Of a stretch of DNA of 64,000 nucleotides, positions 10,518-19,003 are shown piece after piece. This stretch comes from Rhodococcus sp. B7740 (GTDB lineage: Bacteria; Actinomycetota; Actinomycetes; Mycobacteriales; Mycobacteriaceae): positions 2,914,001-2,978,000 of the forward strand of contig NZ_CP010797.1 of NCBI RefSeq assembly GCF_000954115.1, read 5' to 3'. Every line of letters begins with the position of its first letter. The stretch's first letter is position 1. The translations under genes were made by a program, and so were the position numbers. Under the pieces are notes generated by a model. It saw nothing but the letters and a program-made list of their open reading frames with translations, was not told the DNA's origin and did not search any database.

Positions 10518-11795
10518 GTGGGGAAGAGAACTCAGCGCACACAGGAGTTGGGTGAACTCGCAGAAATCACGCTTCGCGAGCTGGCGTCGGCCGCGGGTGG
10601 TGTCCGCGCAGTTCACTCGGCCATTGCACGACGCACATTTGCCGCCGTGAAACTCGGCGTCGGGCCGGCTGCCTTGCCGACACAGCTGATGCACGACGCG
10701 ATCGCCGCCGGAACCTACGCGACCATCACAGCCGCCTGCACCGGCGCAGCCACAGCAGTCGGTGCACTGACCGGCAGTTCCGACGTGACCGGCGACGAGG
10801 TCACCGAGGACGATGCGCGGCCGTCACCGTCGCACACCACCCGCGGCGCTCAGACCATCGCCGTCCTGCACGGTCTCATCGGCGACGACATGGAGCGCAG
10901 TTCCCGGGTCCTCGCCTACCCGATGTCGATACGTGTCGACGGACGCCCGGTAGTTCCCAAGTACCGCGCTCTGACCACGGCGTTTCCCGACGCGGCAGCG
11001 CACCTCGTGGTGTTCCTGCACGGGCTCGTGGAGACCGAATCGGCATGGCGGCTCGGTGGGCGACCCACGTACGGGGAGCGCCTGGACTCAGAAGCCGGAA
11101 CGACCTCGATCTTTCTGCGCTACAACACCGGTCGTCGAATTGCCACCAACGGTGCCGACCTGTCGGACCTGCTGGAACAGCTCGTGCCGGCCTGGCCCGT
11201 CAGGGTTCACCGCATCACCCTGGTCGGTCATTCCATGGGCGGGCTGGTCTCGCGCAGCGCCGCACACCACGCTGCGGAGAGCGGCCGCCGATGGGTGGAG
11301 CTGTTGACGGACGTATTCACCCTGGGGACACCACATCTGGGTGCGCCGCTCGCGCGCGGCGTTCACGTCGCCACGGCAGCGCTGGCAACAGCGCCCGAGA
11401 CCCGCCCGCTCGCGAACCTGTTGGCGCGTCGAAGCGCAGGAGTCCGCGACCTGATTCACGGATCGATCACCGAGGACGAGGGCCATGCCAGCTACGCCGA
11501 CGGATTCGACGTCGGAGCGGCCGCGGACATCTCGGTTCCGGAGGGGGTGCGGCATCATCACGCGTCCGCCGTCATCACAGGAAACCCGCGACACCCGATC
11601 GGAATCCTCGTGGGCGACGGCCTGGTCCGCACCGACAGCGCCGGAGGACGGAACAAGCTGCGTGACATAGGACTTCGTCCGGACGACGGTCTGGCGATCA
11701 ACAGCGCACACCACTTCACCCTCCTCAACGACGAGAGAGTGTACGGCTGGATGCGACGCGCACTGGTCGGCCCATCTTCCGAATCGGCCCCCTGA
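10518..11795 (+). CDS. Alpha/beta hydrolase, PGAP1/lipase-like
   Basis: A 425-residue hydrolase. The nucleophile elbow is GHSMGG in 'ITLVGHSMGGLVSRSAAHHA', the oxyanion region is 'AHLVVFLHGLVETESAW', and a candidate catalytic His is in 'INSAHHFTLLNDERV'. The fold resembles triacylglycerol lipases and GPI-deacylase-like (PGAP1) hydrolases. The N-terminal ~110 residues are Ala-rich and show no signal peptide, so it is probably cytoplasmic or membrane-associated. The frame is open from GTG 10494, but GTG 10518 sits 7 nt after a good -10 box and is preferred. Substrate unknown; an ester or lipid is likely. Confidence 0.75.
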   Translation: MGKRTQRTQELGELAEITLRELASAAGGVRAVHSAIARRTFAAVKLGVGPAALPTQLMHDAIAAGTYATITAACTGAATAVGALTGSSDVTGDEVTEDDARPSPSHTTRGAQTIAVLHGLIGDDMERSSRVLAYPMSIRVDGRPVVPKYRALTTAFPDAAAHLVVFLHGLVETESAWRLGGRPTYGERLDSEAGTTSIFLRYNTGRRIATNGADLSDLLEQLVPAWPVRVHRITLVGHSMGGLVSRSAAHHAAESGRRWVELLTDVFTLGTPHLGAPLARGVHVATAALATAPETRPLANLLARRSAGVRDLIHGSITEDEGHASYADGFDVGAAADISVPEGVRHHHASAVITGNPRHPIGILVGDGLVRTDSAGGRNKLRDIGLRPDDGLAINSAHHFTLLNDERVYGWMRRALVGPSSESAP

Positions 11796-11809
11796 CTGTC
11801 GATTTCGGC

Positions 11810-12259
11810 CTACTCGGTCCATCGATAGTCGAGGAATTTCCCGTCGAACGTCACCACGACCCGATCTCCGTCATCGTGCGGTCGTCGTTCGATGTTCATC
11901 GTGAAGTTGATGGCGCTCATGATGCCGTCGCCGAATTCCTCGGCGATCAGTTCTTTGAGCGCAGGGCCGTACACCTGCAGCGCCTCGTGGAATCGGTAAA
12001 CCGTGGGGTCCGAGGAGATGTCCAGTGACCCGCGATAGGGAGCCAGGGTCAGCTCGAACAACGAACCGTCGGGCATGCCCAGTTTTTCGGCAAGGAGGTC
12101 GGCCTGGGCGAGGCTGAGGGGATGCTGTCCGTAGAGTGCCGACACCGTCCATGCCACCGGCATGTCGATGGCCTCGGCCACAGCGGCCCAACTCAATCCG
12201 GCTCGAGCTCGTGCAAGCCGAATCTCGCCGATCAATGGCTTACCTGAAAAATCGGTCAA
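11810..12259 (-). CDS. cynS: Cyanate hydratase (cyanase)
   Basis: Catalyses cyanate plus bicarbonate to ammonia and CO2. A helix-turn-helix-like N-terminal domain (ARARAGLSWAAVAEAIDMPV) is followed by the catalytic domain. It carries the family's Arg and Glu in 'VYRFHEALQVYG' and Ser in 'GDGIMSAINF', matching E. coli Arg96, Glu99 and Ser122. TTG 12259 is chosen because AAGGAG is 7 nt upstream and it gives 149 residues, close to the 150-160 usual for the family; the longer reading to 12316 adds 19 Arg-rich residues. No cynT (carbonic anhydrase) or cynX neighbour is visible. It is divergent from an aldo/keto reductase. Confidence 0.93.
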   Translation of the reverse strand: MTDFSGKPLIGEIRLARARAGLSWAAVAEAIDMPVAWTVSALYGQHPLSLAQADLLAEKLGMPDGSLFELTLAPYRGSLDISSDPTVYRFHEALQVYGPALKELIAEEFGDGIMSAINFTMNIERRPHDDGDRVVVTFDGKFLDYRWTE

Positions 12260-12428
12260 CAGCTCTCTCCTTCGTGGCCGTACTGCAGGCGCACACCGAG
12301 TGCGCCCCGAGTTCACAGTCTCAGCTCGATGATCCTGCCTCGCAACATCTGGTATCGATCACGCGAGCGCGGTCCGATCGCAGATATGGTGGTTGTTTCC
12401 GCCACGGCACAACGAAAGTACTGACGAC

Positions 12429-13343
12429 ATGACCCAACTCGGCCTCGGCCTTGCCGCCCTCGGACGCCCCGAGTACCTGACGGTCGGGCACTCCGATGCC
12501 GTCGACGGGCGATTCGATCCGGCAGCCCTCGAGCAGCTGTGCCACGCAGTACTCGACGCCGCATGGGACAGCGGAATCAGACACATCGACGTCGCGCGCT
12601 CCTACGGCTTTGCCGAGCGCTTCCTCGGCAGCTGGTTGTCGCGACACCCTTCTCGGCGAGACGAGCTGGTGATCGGCTCCAAATGGGGATACGCGTACGT
12701 CGCCGATTTCCAGCGGGGTGCCGAGGTGCACGAAGTGAAAGAGCACTCGGTTGCCCGCTTGGCCGAGCAGTGGCCGCAGACTCTGCGCGACCTCGGCGGT
12801 GCACCGGACCACTACCTGATCCACAGCGTCACCCCGGACAGTCCAGCCCTGAGCGACACTGCCCTGCTCGACGACCTACATGCCATAGCCGAGAGTGGTA
12901 CCCGAATCGGCATCAGCACCAGCGGGCCACATCAAGCCGACGTGGTGCATGCAGCGCTGGAGATCGGGGTGTTCAGCTCGGTGCAGTCGACGTGGAACCC
13001 CCTCGAGCCGTCCGCCGGCCCGGCCCTGGCGCGCGCACACGAAGCCGGCTGGTTCGTCGTCGTCAAAGAGGCCATGGCCAACGGCCGACTGGTGGCCGAA
13101 GATTCTGCACTCGCCCGCGTCGCGGACTCCGCCGGAATCGGCCGCGACGCACTGGCGCTGGCACGTGCACTCGCCCAACCCTGGGCCGATGTCGTGCTCT
13201 CCGGCGCGGCCACAGCGGCACAACTCGAACAGAATGTCGCTGCTCTGTCGATCGACCGCGAACTGATCGCGACGATCAATCCGAACCTTGCCGAGTCGCC
13301 GGAAATTTACTGGGACAACCGCTCTCGACTGGACTGGACGTGA
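12429..13343 (+). CDS. Aldo/keto reductase
   Basis: A 304-residue (beta/alpha)8 oxidoreductase. The AKR tetrad is visible: Asp in 'RHIDVARSYG', Tyr in the same segment, Lys in 'LVIGSKWGY' and His in 'DHYLIHSV'. The C-terminal NADPH-binding part is 'DVVLSGAATAAQLEQNVAA'. The length is typical. The closest general type is the L-galactose dehydrogenase/AKR5-like group seen in actinobacteria, but the substrate cannot be assigned. It is read divergently from cynS with about 170 nt between them. Confidence 0.88.
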   Translation: MTQLGLGLAALGRPEYLTVGHSDAVDGRFDPAALEQLCHAVLDAAWDSGIRHIDVARSYGFAERFLGSWLSRHPSRRDELVIGSKWGYAYVADFQRGAEVHEVKEHSVARLAEQWPQTLRDLGGAPDHYLIHSVTPDSPALSDTALLDDLHAIAESGTRIGISTSGPHQADVVHAALEIGVFSSVQSTWNPLEPSAGPALARAHEAGWFVVVKEAMANGRLVAEDSALARVADSAGIGRDALALARALAQPWADVVLSGAATAAQLEQNVAALSIDRELIATINPNLAESPEIYWDNRSRLDWT

Positions 13344-13616
13344 TCGGTTCTGGCACGAGCTGATCGTCCGCTGAATACTCGGATTCACGCCGATGTTCGC
13401 GGAGGCCGTCTCTGCGACCGACCACCTCGGATCGGCTCCTCCGTTTCGGATACCCGACTTCGATCGGCGTCGGGTTCACAAGAACGGGGAGCTGATTCGT
13501 GACGGCGGTATGGGGAGGGCGGATCGAACCGTCGAACGCTCGCAAGCGGGTGCGATCACACCCGAGCTTGTCGAGCCGGTGTCGAGCGGCATTGCGGCGT
13601 TTGGGACGATTCGGGC

Positions 13617-14597
13617 ATGACGACGAACCGGCAGACACCCTCCGAGCATGGTGACAAGGAGCAGGATCGACCCGGACTCGATGAGGCTGTCAGGGGGCGG
13701 CCGCCGGCGACGGAATTGGCGGCCAACGTCGTTCGCGGCGGTCTGATCGGTCTGGCGGAAACGGTTCCCGGGGTCTCCGGCGGCACGGTCGCCCTGGTCA
13801 CCGGCATCTACACCAGGGCAATCGCGTCGGCGAAGCATCTGACGGACATCCCCAAGGCCGTGCTCACACGATCCGACGTGCGCGCCGAGATCCGTCAGGT
13901 CGATTGGTGGCTGCTCGTCACGGTCGGCGTCGGCATGCTGTTGATGGTGTTCTCGGTGGCGGGGATCATGGCGGATTTCGTCACGAATCAGCCCGTCTAC
14001 TCCAAGGCACTGTTCATGGGCATGATCGCGATGTCGGTGGCGATCCCGTTCATGGAGATCACTCGTGGCGCTTTCCCCACCATCCGGTCCCGACTGTCCG
14101 CCGTGGCTCTGTTCGCCGTTCTCGCTGTCGCGGTCGTCGTTCTCACGTCGCTACCCGGCGTCGAGGCGTCGAATCCGTCGTTGATTCTGGTGTTCTTCGC
14201 CGCGACGATCGCAATATGTGCGCTCGTGCTGCCAGGTGTATCTGGCTCGTTCTTTCTGCTGGTCATCGGCCTGTATGCGCCGACGCTCACGGCCGTCGAC
14301 GAGCGGAACCTGACGTACCTGGCCGTGTTCGCCCTGGGTGCTCTGGTGGGGTTGGTCAGCTTCGTTCGAGTGCTCGAACGGTTGCTGGCGAACTACCACG
14401 ACCTGGCGATGGTCGCCGCTGCCGGCCTGCTATTGGGGTCCTTGCGTGCACTGTGGCCGTGGCAGGGCGAGAACAGAGAACTGCTGGCCGTCAGCAACGA
14501 ATGGCCAGCCGCCGTGGGCCTCTTCGCCGTCGGAGTTGCGGTCGTGGCTGTGGTCGCCATCGTTCAGCATCGACTGGCCGCCACGCGTACGCCCTGA
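13617..14597 (+). CDS. DUF368 membrane protein, PopT-type polyprenyl-phosphate transporter
   Basis: A 326-residue integral membrane protein with about eight hydrophobic segments. The DUF368 signature 'RGGLIGLAETVPGVSGGTVALV' opens the protein (about 40-62) and recurs as 'ALVLPGVSGSFFLLVIGLY' in the middle, giving the inverted-repeat look of the family. DUF368 proteins (PopT) and DedA proteins (UptA) were recently shown in other bacteria to recycle undecaprenyl phosphate across the membrane for cell-wall synthesis. Here the likely substrate is decaprenyl phosphate (inference). A charged N-terminus precedes the first segment. It stands alone between the aldo/keto reductase and tRNA-Thr. Confidence 0.85.
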   Translation: MTTNRQTPSEHGDKEQDRPGLDEAVRGRPPATELAANVVRGGLIGLAETVPGVSGGTVALVTGIYTRAIASAKHLTDIPKAVLTRSDVRAEIRQVDWWLLVTVGVGMLLMVFSVAGIMADFVTNQPVYSKALFMGMIAMSVAIPFMEITRGAFPTIRSRLSAVALFAVLAVAVVVLTSLPGVEASNPSLILVFFAATIAICALVLPGVSGSFFLLVIGLYAPTLTAVDERNLTYLAVFALGALVGLVSFVRVLERLLANYHDLAMVAAAGLLLGSLRALWPWQGENRELLAVSNEWPAAVGLFAVGVAVVAVVAIVQHRLAATRTP

Positions 14598-14720
14598 CCG
14601 AAACGGTCGGCGTAGCCGGCAATCCACTCCCCTCGTCGGAATCCGCACCTCCTGCAGGCACCGTGAATTCCCACGAGGGCCGCATATGCGCGCGAGCCGT
14701 CCGCACCGGCCACCACAGAC

Positions 14721-14751
14721 AAAAACTCCGACCCCAGCAGCGGGATCGGAG
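14721..14751 (-). terminator. Rho-independent terminator of tRNA-Thr
   Basis: On the minus strand a 10-bp stem (CTCCGATCCC paired with GGGGTCGGAG, one mismatch) is followed by TTTTTG. It lies 7 nt beyond the tRNA 3' end. Confidence 0.8.
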
Positions 14752-14757
14752 CAGTGG

Positions 14758-14829
14758 AGCCTCCTAACGGGATTGAACCGTTGACCGCTCGCTTACAAGG
14801 CGAGTGCTCTACCGCTGAGCTAAGGAGGC
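14758..14829 (-). tRNA. tRNA-Thr (anticodon UGU)
   Basis: A full cloverleaf on the minus strand: 7-bp acceptor stem GCCTCCT/AGGAGGC with discriminator T, D-arm starting TAGCTCAG, anticodon stem CTCGC/GCGAG around loop CTTGTAA (anticodon TGT), and T-arm with GGTTCAATCC. The 3' CCA is not encoded. It is followed by its own terminator. Confidence 0.97.
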
Positions 14830-14921
14830 AGTGAAGCGAGGCAATCATATCCGTTCATCGGACGCTCAGTGTCAACAGGTACCTTGTCGGTGGATCACCC
14901 CAGCAACGTGTAAAGACGGTC

Positions 14922-16385
14922 ATGACTTTCCTGCAAGACCTGACGGCTTCGCTGAGCCGTCTCACCGGTGAGCGTCGGGCCACCATCGATACACCGACCG
15001 CAGCACCGTCGCCCCTTCGTCCGATCGATCTGACCGACGATGCGTCGGTTGCGGAGGTCCTCGATCTCGCGGTTCGCGTCGGCGAAGTTCTGTTGGCCTC
15101 GGGCACGGCAGCGATGGATACCGCGACTCAGGTGCAGTTCATCGCCGCGACGTACGGCCTCGCACGGTGCGATGTGGACGTCACGTACAACTCGATCACC
15201 CTCAGTGCGCACCGCGGCCCGACGCGTCCCCCGGCGTCGACGATGCGCATCGTGCATTACCGATCGATGGACTTCACGCGGCTGGCCGAGGTCGACCGTC
15301 TCATTCGCGCCGTGCGCGTGAAGATGGTGCCGCCTAGTGCGGCGCTCGAGCGGCTCGACGAGATCACCAAGGCTCCGCACCCGTACAACCGATGGATTGC
15401 GACTCTGGCGTGGTCTGGGATGGCCGCGGCCATCAGTGTGCTGCTCGGCGGTGGCGCGCTGGTTGCTGTGGTCAGCTTCCTGACGACGATGGTGATCGAC
15501 CGCATCGGACGCGTACTCAACCGCGCGGGCCTGCCGTTCTTCTTCCAGCAGGTCGTCGGAGGCTTCGTGGCTGCGACACCGGCGATCACCCTCTACAACT
15601 TCCAGGACCAACTGAACATCGACATCTCGCCGTCGCAGATCATCGCGGCCGGTGTGATCGTGCTGCTCTCGGGTCTCTCGCTCGTCGGCTCGGTGCAGGA
15701 CGCGATCACCGGCGCCCCGATCACCGCGGTGTCCAGATTCTTCGAGGTACTGATGATGACCGGCGGCATCATCGCCGGCGTCGCGACATCTCTGCGGTTG
15801 GCTGCGCTGATCGGCAGCGATCTGCCGCAGATCAGCAATCTGGCCCCACCGGACATCCTGCAGGTCCCCACCAAGGTGATCGCCGGCGCGGCAGCGTCAC
15901 TGTTCTATGCATTGGCCTGCTACGCCGAACGTCGTGCGCTGACAGCTGCATTCATGGGCGGCTTCGCGGGCTCGCTGGTGTATCTGCTCTCGCAGACTCT
16001 CAATGTGGGGCCGATCATCGCCTCGGCCATCGCCGCTACCGTCGTCGGATTCGCAGGTGGTCTGTTGGCACGTCGTGCGCTGATTCCGCCGCTGATCGTC
16101 GCCGTCGCGGGCATCACTCCGCTGCTCCCCGGCCTGGCGTTGTATCGCGGTCTGTACGCCATCCTCAACGACCAGCTACTGCTCGGCATCAGCTCGTTGT
16201 TCGCGGCGTTCGGCGTCGGCTGCGGTTTGGCCGCGGGTGTGACACTGGGTGAGTGGGGTGCCCGAACCCTGCGTCGACCACGCATTCTCGCGCGCACCGA
16301 GGAACTACTGCGCCCGACGCTTCGCCGCACAGAAGAACCGCGCCGACCGACAGTTCGTCGGCGGCGCGGTACGAGTCCTTCGTAG
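14922..16385 (+). CDS. thrE: Threonine/serine exporter, ThrE family
   Basis: A 487-residue membrane protein, close in length to C. glutamicum ThrE (489). The N-terminal half (to about 160) is the soluble ThrE domain with 'VGEVLLASGTAAMDTATQVQ', 'HRGPTRPPASTMRIVHYRSMD' and 'RWIATLAWSGMAAAISVLLG'. About ten hydrophobic segments follow, including 'PAITLYNFQDQLN' between helices. It exports L-Thr and L-Ser using the proton motive force (family knowledge). The C-terminal tail is Arg-rich with repeated R(R)PT motifs, probably cytoplasmic. Its neighbours do not indicate a pathway; a Thr tRNA lies upstream on the other strand, probably by chance. Confidence 0.9.
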   Translation: MTFLQDLTASLSRLTGERRATIDTPTAAPSPLRPIDLTDDASVAEVLDLAVRVGEVLLASGTAAMDTATQVQFIAATYGLARCDVDVTYNSITLSAHRGPTRPPASTMRIVHYRSMDFTRLAEVDRLIRAVRVKMVPPSAALERLDEITKAPHPYNRWIATLAWSGMAAAISVLLGGGALVAVVSFLTTMVIDRIGRVLNRAGLPFFFQQVVGGFVAATPAITLYNFQDQLNIDISPSQIIAAGVIVLLSGLSLVGSVQDAITGAPITAVSRFFEVLMMTGGIIAGVATSLRLAALIGSDLPQISNLAPPDILQVPTKVIAGAAASLFYALACYAERRALTAAFMGGFAGSLVYLLSQTLNVGPIIASAIAATVVGFAGGLLARRALIPPLIVAVAGITPLLPGLALYRGLYAILNDQLLLGISSLFAAFGVGCGLAAGVTLGEWGARTLRRPRILARTEELLRPTLRRTEEPRRPTVRRRRGTSPS

Positions 16386-16395
16386 AAGGCGGAGC

Positions 16396-16656
16396 TCAGG
16401 CCTCGGTGCTGGGGGTTCCCTCAGCGGATGCGCGTGCAGCAGCGTCGGCCTCCATGGCCTCACGCAGGCTGCGCGGACGCATGTCGGTCCAGTTCTTCTC
16501 GACGTACTCCAGGCACGCGGCGCGGGTGTCTTCACCGAAGACGACACGCCATCCCTGCGGGACCTCGGAGAACGTCGGCCACAGCGAATGCTGGTCTTCG
16601 TCGTTGACCAGCACGAAGAAGCGTCCGTCTTCGTCATCGAACGGGTTGGTACTCAT
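16396..16656 (-). CDS. MbtH-like protein
   Basis: An 86-residue MbtH protein: '[33 protein letters not shown]' plus the downstream '[13 protein letters not shown]', with the family's conserved Trp residues. MbtH proteins bind and activate adenylation domains of non-ribosomal peptide synthetases. GAGGCGAG precedes the ATG. No NRPS gene is visible within at least 16 kb upstream and 47 kb downstream, so this is an orphan copy that would have to act on synthetases encoded elsewhere. The last ~12 residues are Ala/Ser-rich and unconserved. Confidence 0.93.
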   Translation of the reverse strand: MSTNPFDDEDGRFFVLVNDEDQHSLWPTFSEVPQGWRVVFGEDTRAACLEYVEKNWTDMRPRSLREAMEADAAARASAEGTPSTEA

Positions 16657-16746
16657 CTCGCCTCACTCGTCGCGAACGTTTGGTTGGTAAGTCTGCACCG
16701 TGAGGTGCCACACGACCCTAGCAACGCAGGTCGGGCCGTGGTGCCG

Positions 16747-17556
16747 TCAGGCCTTCAAGAAGCCGAGCAGTTCGGCGTTGACGGCCTCGGGGCGCTCGAG
16801 ATATCCGTAGTGCCCGGCGTCCGCGATCTCCACGTACCGGGCACCGGGGATGGCGTCGGCCAACTCCTTACCCAAGTAGGGCGGGATCATCCGATCGTCG
16901 GCGAATCCGACCGACAGACACGGCACCGCCACCCCGCGATAGGCGGCAGTTCGATCGAAATCGTCCTCCATGCCCAGCTGAGCGCGCACTCCGGCAGACG
17001 GTGAGGAGGCCGAGAACTCGAACAGGTCCAGCCAGTCACGCGCCCCGCGAGAATCGCGCAACGTCGCAGGCGACAGGTTCATCACCGCGGTCACCGCGGC
17101 CGAGTAGGTGCCGGGAAGCTCCACGCGCTTGTCGTAGAGGGCTCGTTCACCCTGTGCAAGCGTTTTCTGGAACTCGTCGACCCGCGCGTGGCCGGCGAGG
17201 AACACCGCTTTGCGAACCAGGTCGGGCCTGCTCAGCGCAAGCTCCTGCGCGACGCGTGAGCCCATCGACGTTCCGACGACGTAGGCCTTCTCGTCACCGT
17301 TGCGGACGAGCTCGATCAGACCGGCGGTGTCGGCGACCATGTCCTCCATGGTGATGCCGTGTGTGCTCTCCGACGAGGGAGCGATGCCGCGATTGTCGAA
17401 CGTGCACACCCGGTAGCCCGCTGCTGTGAGCGCCGGCACCTGATGCAGCTCCCACACACGACCGGGGCTGCCGGTGCCCATGACGAGAACGACCAGGTCT
17501 CCACTGCCCTTGACCTGGTAATTGATGTCGATGCCGTTGATCTTGGCGATTGGCAT
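16747..17556 (-). CDS. Alpha/beta hydrolase
   Basis: A 269-residue hydrolase of the 3-oxoadipate enol-lactonase/haloperoxidase-like type. It opens with 'INGIDINYQVKGSGDLVVLVMGTGSPG', has the nucleophile elbow GTSMGS, an acidic residue in 'CLSVGFADDRMIPPYLG' and the catalytic His in 'ADAGHYGYLERPEAVN'. ATG 17556 is preceded by AAGGAG at 4 nt. A longer frame to 17679 has no family similarity. It is transcribed in the same direction as mbtH about 90 nt further on, so the two could share a transcript. Substrate unknown. Confidence 0.85.
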   Translation of the reverse strand: MPIAKINGIDINYQVKGSGDLVVLVMGTGSPGRVWELHQVPALTAAGYRVCTFDNRGIAPSSESTHGITMEDMVADTAGLIELVRNGDEKAYVVGTSMGSRVAQELALSRPDLVRKAVFLAGHARVDEFQKTLAQGERALYDKRVELPGTYSAAVTAVMNLSPATLRDSRGARDWLDLFEFSASSPSAGVRAQLGMEDDFDRTAAYRGVAVPCLSVGFADDRMIPPYLGKELADAIPGARYVEIADAGHYGYLERPEAVNAELLGFLKA

Positions 17557-17648
17557 ACGTCTCCTTACTGCTGATTCGTCCGTCGGGGATCGTATCGTCC
17601 GATACCGACGTGGGGTTACTCGAACAGCCAGTGGGTACCTGGTGTTAC

Positions 17649-18176
17649 ATGACTGACGAGAACGTAGCGGGCGAAGCACGCAAGGGACTGCTCGACGGAA
17701 TCAAGGGCAAGGCCAAAGAGGTCGCGGGTGCGGTGACCGGCAACGACTCGTTGACAGCCGAGGGCCAGTTGCAGGCCGCGCAGGCCCGCGAGCGCAAGGA
17801 GGCCAATGCCACGGAGCGGGTCGCCGAGGCGCAGGCCACCGAGGCCGCCGAGGAGCTGGCCGATGTGCGCACCGCAGCGGAGAGCCGTCGGGAAGCCGCA
17901 GAAGAGAACGCCGCGGTCACCGAAGCCAACGCCGATCGGGTTCGCCAGACTCAGCTCGCCGCCGCCGAACAGGAGAAGCGTGAGGCAGTGGCGCAGGAGC
18001 GCGCTGCAGCCGAGGTCGACGCGACCGCCGAACAGATCGAAGCCGACGAGGACCGTCGCATCGAACAGGCTGCGGCCGACTCCGACGAGATGGTGGCCGC
18101 ACAGAAGCACCAGGAAGCACTTCGTCAGGCCGAAGCCGATCGCAAGAAGGCCGAAGAGCTCCGCAACCAGGCCTGA
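17649..18176 (+). CDS. CsbD-domain protein with long Ala/Glu coiled coil
   Basis: A 175-residue protein. Residues about 8-45 look like a CsbD domain (KGLLDGIKGKAKEVAGAVTG, 'DSLTAEGQLQAAQ'), a small stress-associated fold. The rest is a charged, Ala/Glu/Arg-rich heptad region expected to be a continuous coiled coil. No signal peptide or membrane segment. It is followed 30 nt later by another coiled-coil protein of similar composition, so the two may assemble together (inference). CsbD genes are often under general stress sigma factors in Gram-positives; no such promoter is claimed here. Confidence 0.7.
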   Translation: MTDENVAGEARKGLLDGIKGKAKEVAGAVTGNDSLTAEGQLQAAQARERKEANATERVAEAQATEAAEELADVRTAAESRREAAEENAAVTEANADRVRQTQLAAAEQEKREAVAQERAAAEVDATAEQIEADEDRRIEQAAADSDEMVAAQKHQEALRQAEADRKKAEELRNQA

Positions 18177-18206
18177 ACCACTACCTCATACCAGGAGTTT
18201 CGCTTC

Positions 18207-18860
18207 ATGAGCGTTTTAGCCATACCACTGACCATCCTTCGCATCCAGTACAGGATCGCCCGAATTCCGTTGCAGCTCATCGAGACCAACGTCGTCGAGA
18301 AGATGAATGCAGAAGCACCCGCGCGTCTGGTGTACGAGCACACGCTCGGATCGCTGGACCGCGCCGTCGGAAACCTGTTGGGAGACAAGAGCCTCGCCGA
18401 CCGCGGCGAGACCCTCGTCGACAGCACCGAGAACCGCGCCGAGGCAGCACGTCTCGACGCCGAGGCTCGGGCCAAGAAGGCCGCGGCCGACGACGAACTG
18501 AAGGTCGCTCGCGAGACGGCCGAGAAGGATCGCCGCGCAGCCGACGCCGCCGCTCAGGAAGCCGCACGTGACGCCCGTCAGGAGGCCGAGCAACGCAAGC
18601 GCGAGGCCGCTCAGGACGCCGAGCGCATGGCCGCTGCGGACAAGAAGAAGGCCGACGAGCAGGCCGCTGCCACCGCCGAGGCCGCCGAGGATCGCAAGAA
18701 GGCTCAGCAGGCCCAGGTCGACAAGCAGGAAAAGCTGGCCGCTGCGCCGTCCGAGGCCGAACTGGCCGAGGCCGCCGAGCGTTCCGACGAAGCCGCCGCA
18801 AAGAAAGACGAGGCGGAGCGCATCGAGAAGCTGTTCATCGCGGAGAAGAACAAGGACTGA
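18207..18860 (+). CDS. Ala/Lys/Glu-rich coiled-coil protein
   Basis: A 217-residue protein preceded by AGGAG. A hydrophobic-basic N-terminus (VLAIPLTILRIQYRIARIPLQ) could be an amphipathic membrane-contact helix. It is followed by 'LVYEHTLGSLDRAVGNLLGD', similar in feel to CsbD-partner proteins, and then a long coiled coil rich in EAA/KKA repeats to the C-terminus. No enzyme motif is present. It probably forms a unit with the CsbD-like gene upstream. The N-terminal helix suggests this partner tethers the pair to the membrane (inference). It ends just before the 80-nt hairpin repeat at 18909. Confidence 0.65.
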   Translation: MSVLAIPLTILRIQYRIARIPLQLIETNVVEKMNAEAPARLVYEHTLGSLDRAVGNLLGDKSLADRGETLVDSTENRAEAARLDAEARAKKAAADDELKVARETAEKDRRAADAAAQEAARDARQEAEQRKREAAQDAERMAAADKKKADEQAAATAEAAEDRKKAQQAQVDKQEKLAAAPSEAELAEAAERSDEAAAKKDEAERIEKLFIAEKNKD

Positions 18861-18908
18861 CTTCGGTCTTGTCGGCGAATGACGTCGACCGGTTCTGTCT
18901 CCGACAGG

Positions 18909-18988
18909 ACCTCACACCCTTTTTGCCGACTGCGCGCCCCTACTCACATCAGAGTAGGGGCGCGCAGTCGTCGATCGGGGCGCGCGGT
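18909..18988. repeat. 80-nt dispersed hairpin repeat, copy A
   Basis: Inner perfect 18-bp stem at 18928-18945 and 18952-18969 with 6-nt loop ACATCA. The left outer arm ACCTCACACCC is at 18909-18919 and a decayed right outer arm (3 mismatches) at 18978-18988. The same 80-nt architecture recurs at 58757 and 59854. It may also act as a bidirectional terminator between the coiled-coil gene and the FBP locus. Confidence 0.85.
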
Positions 18989-19003
18989 CCCACCATCAGT
19001 TGA

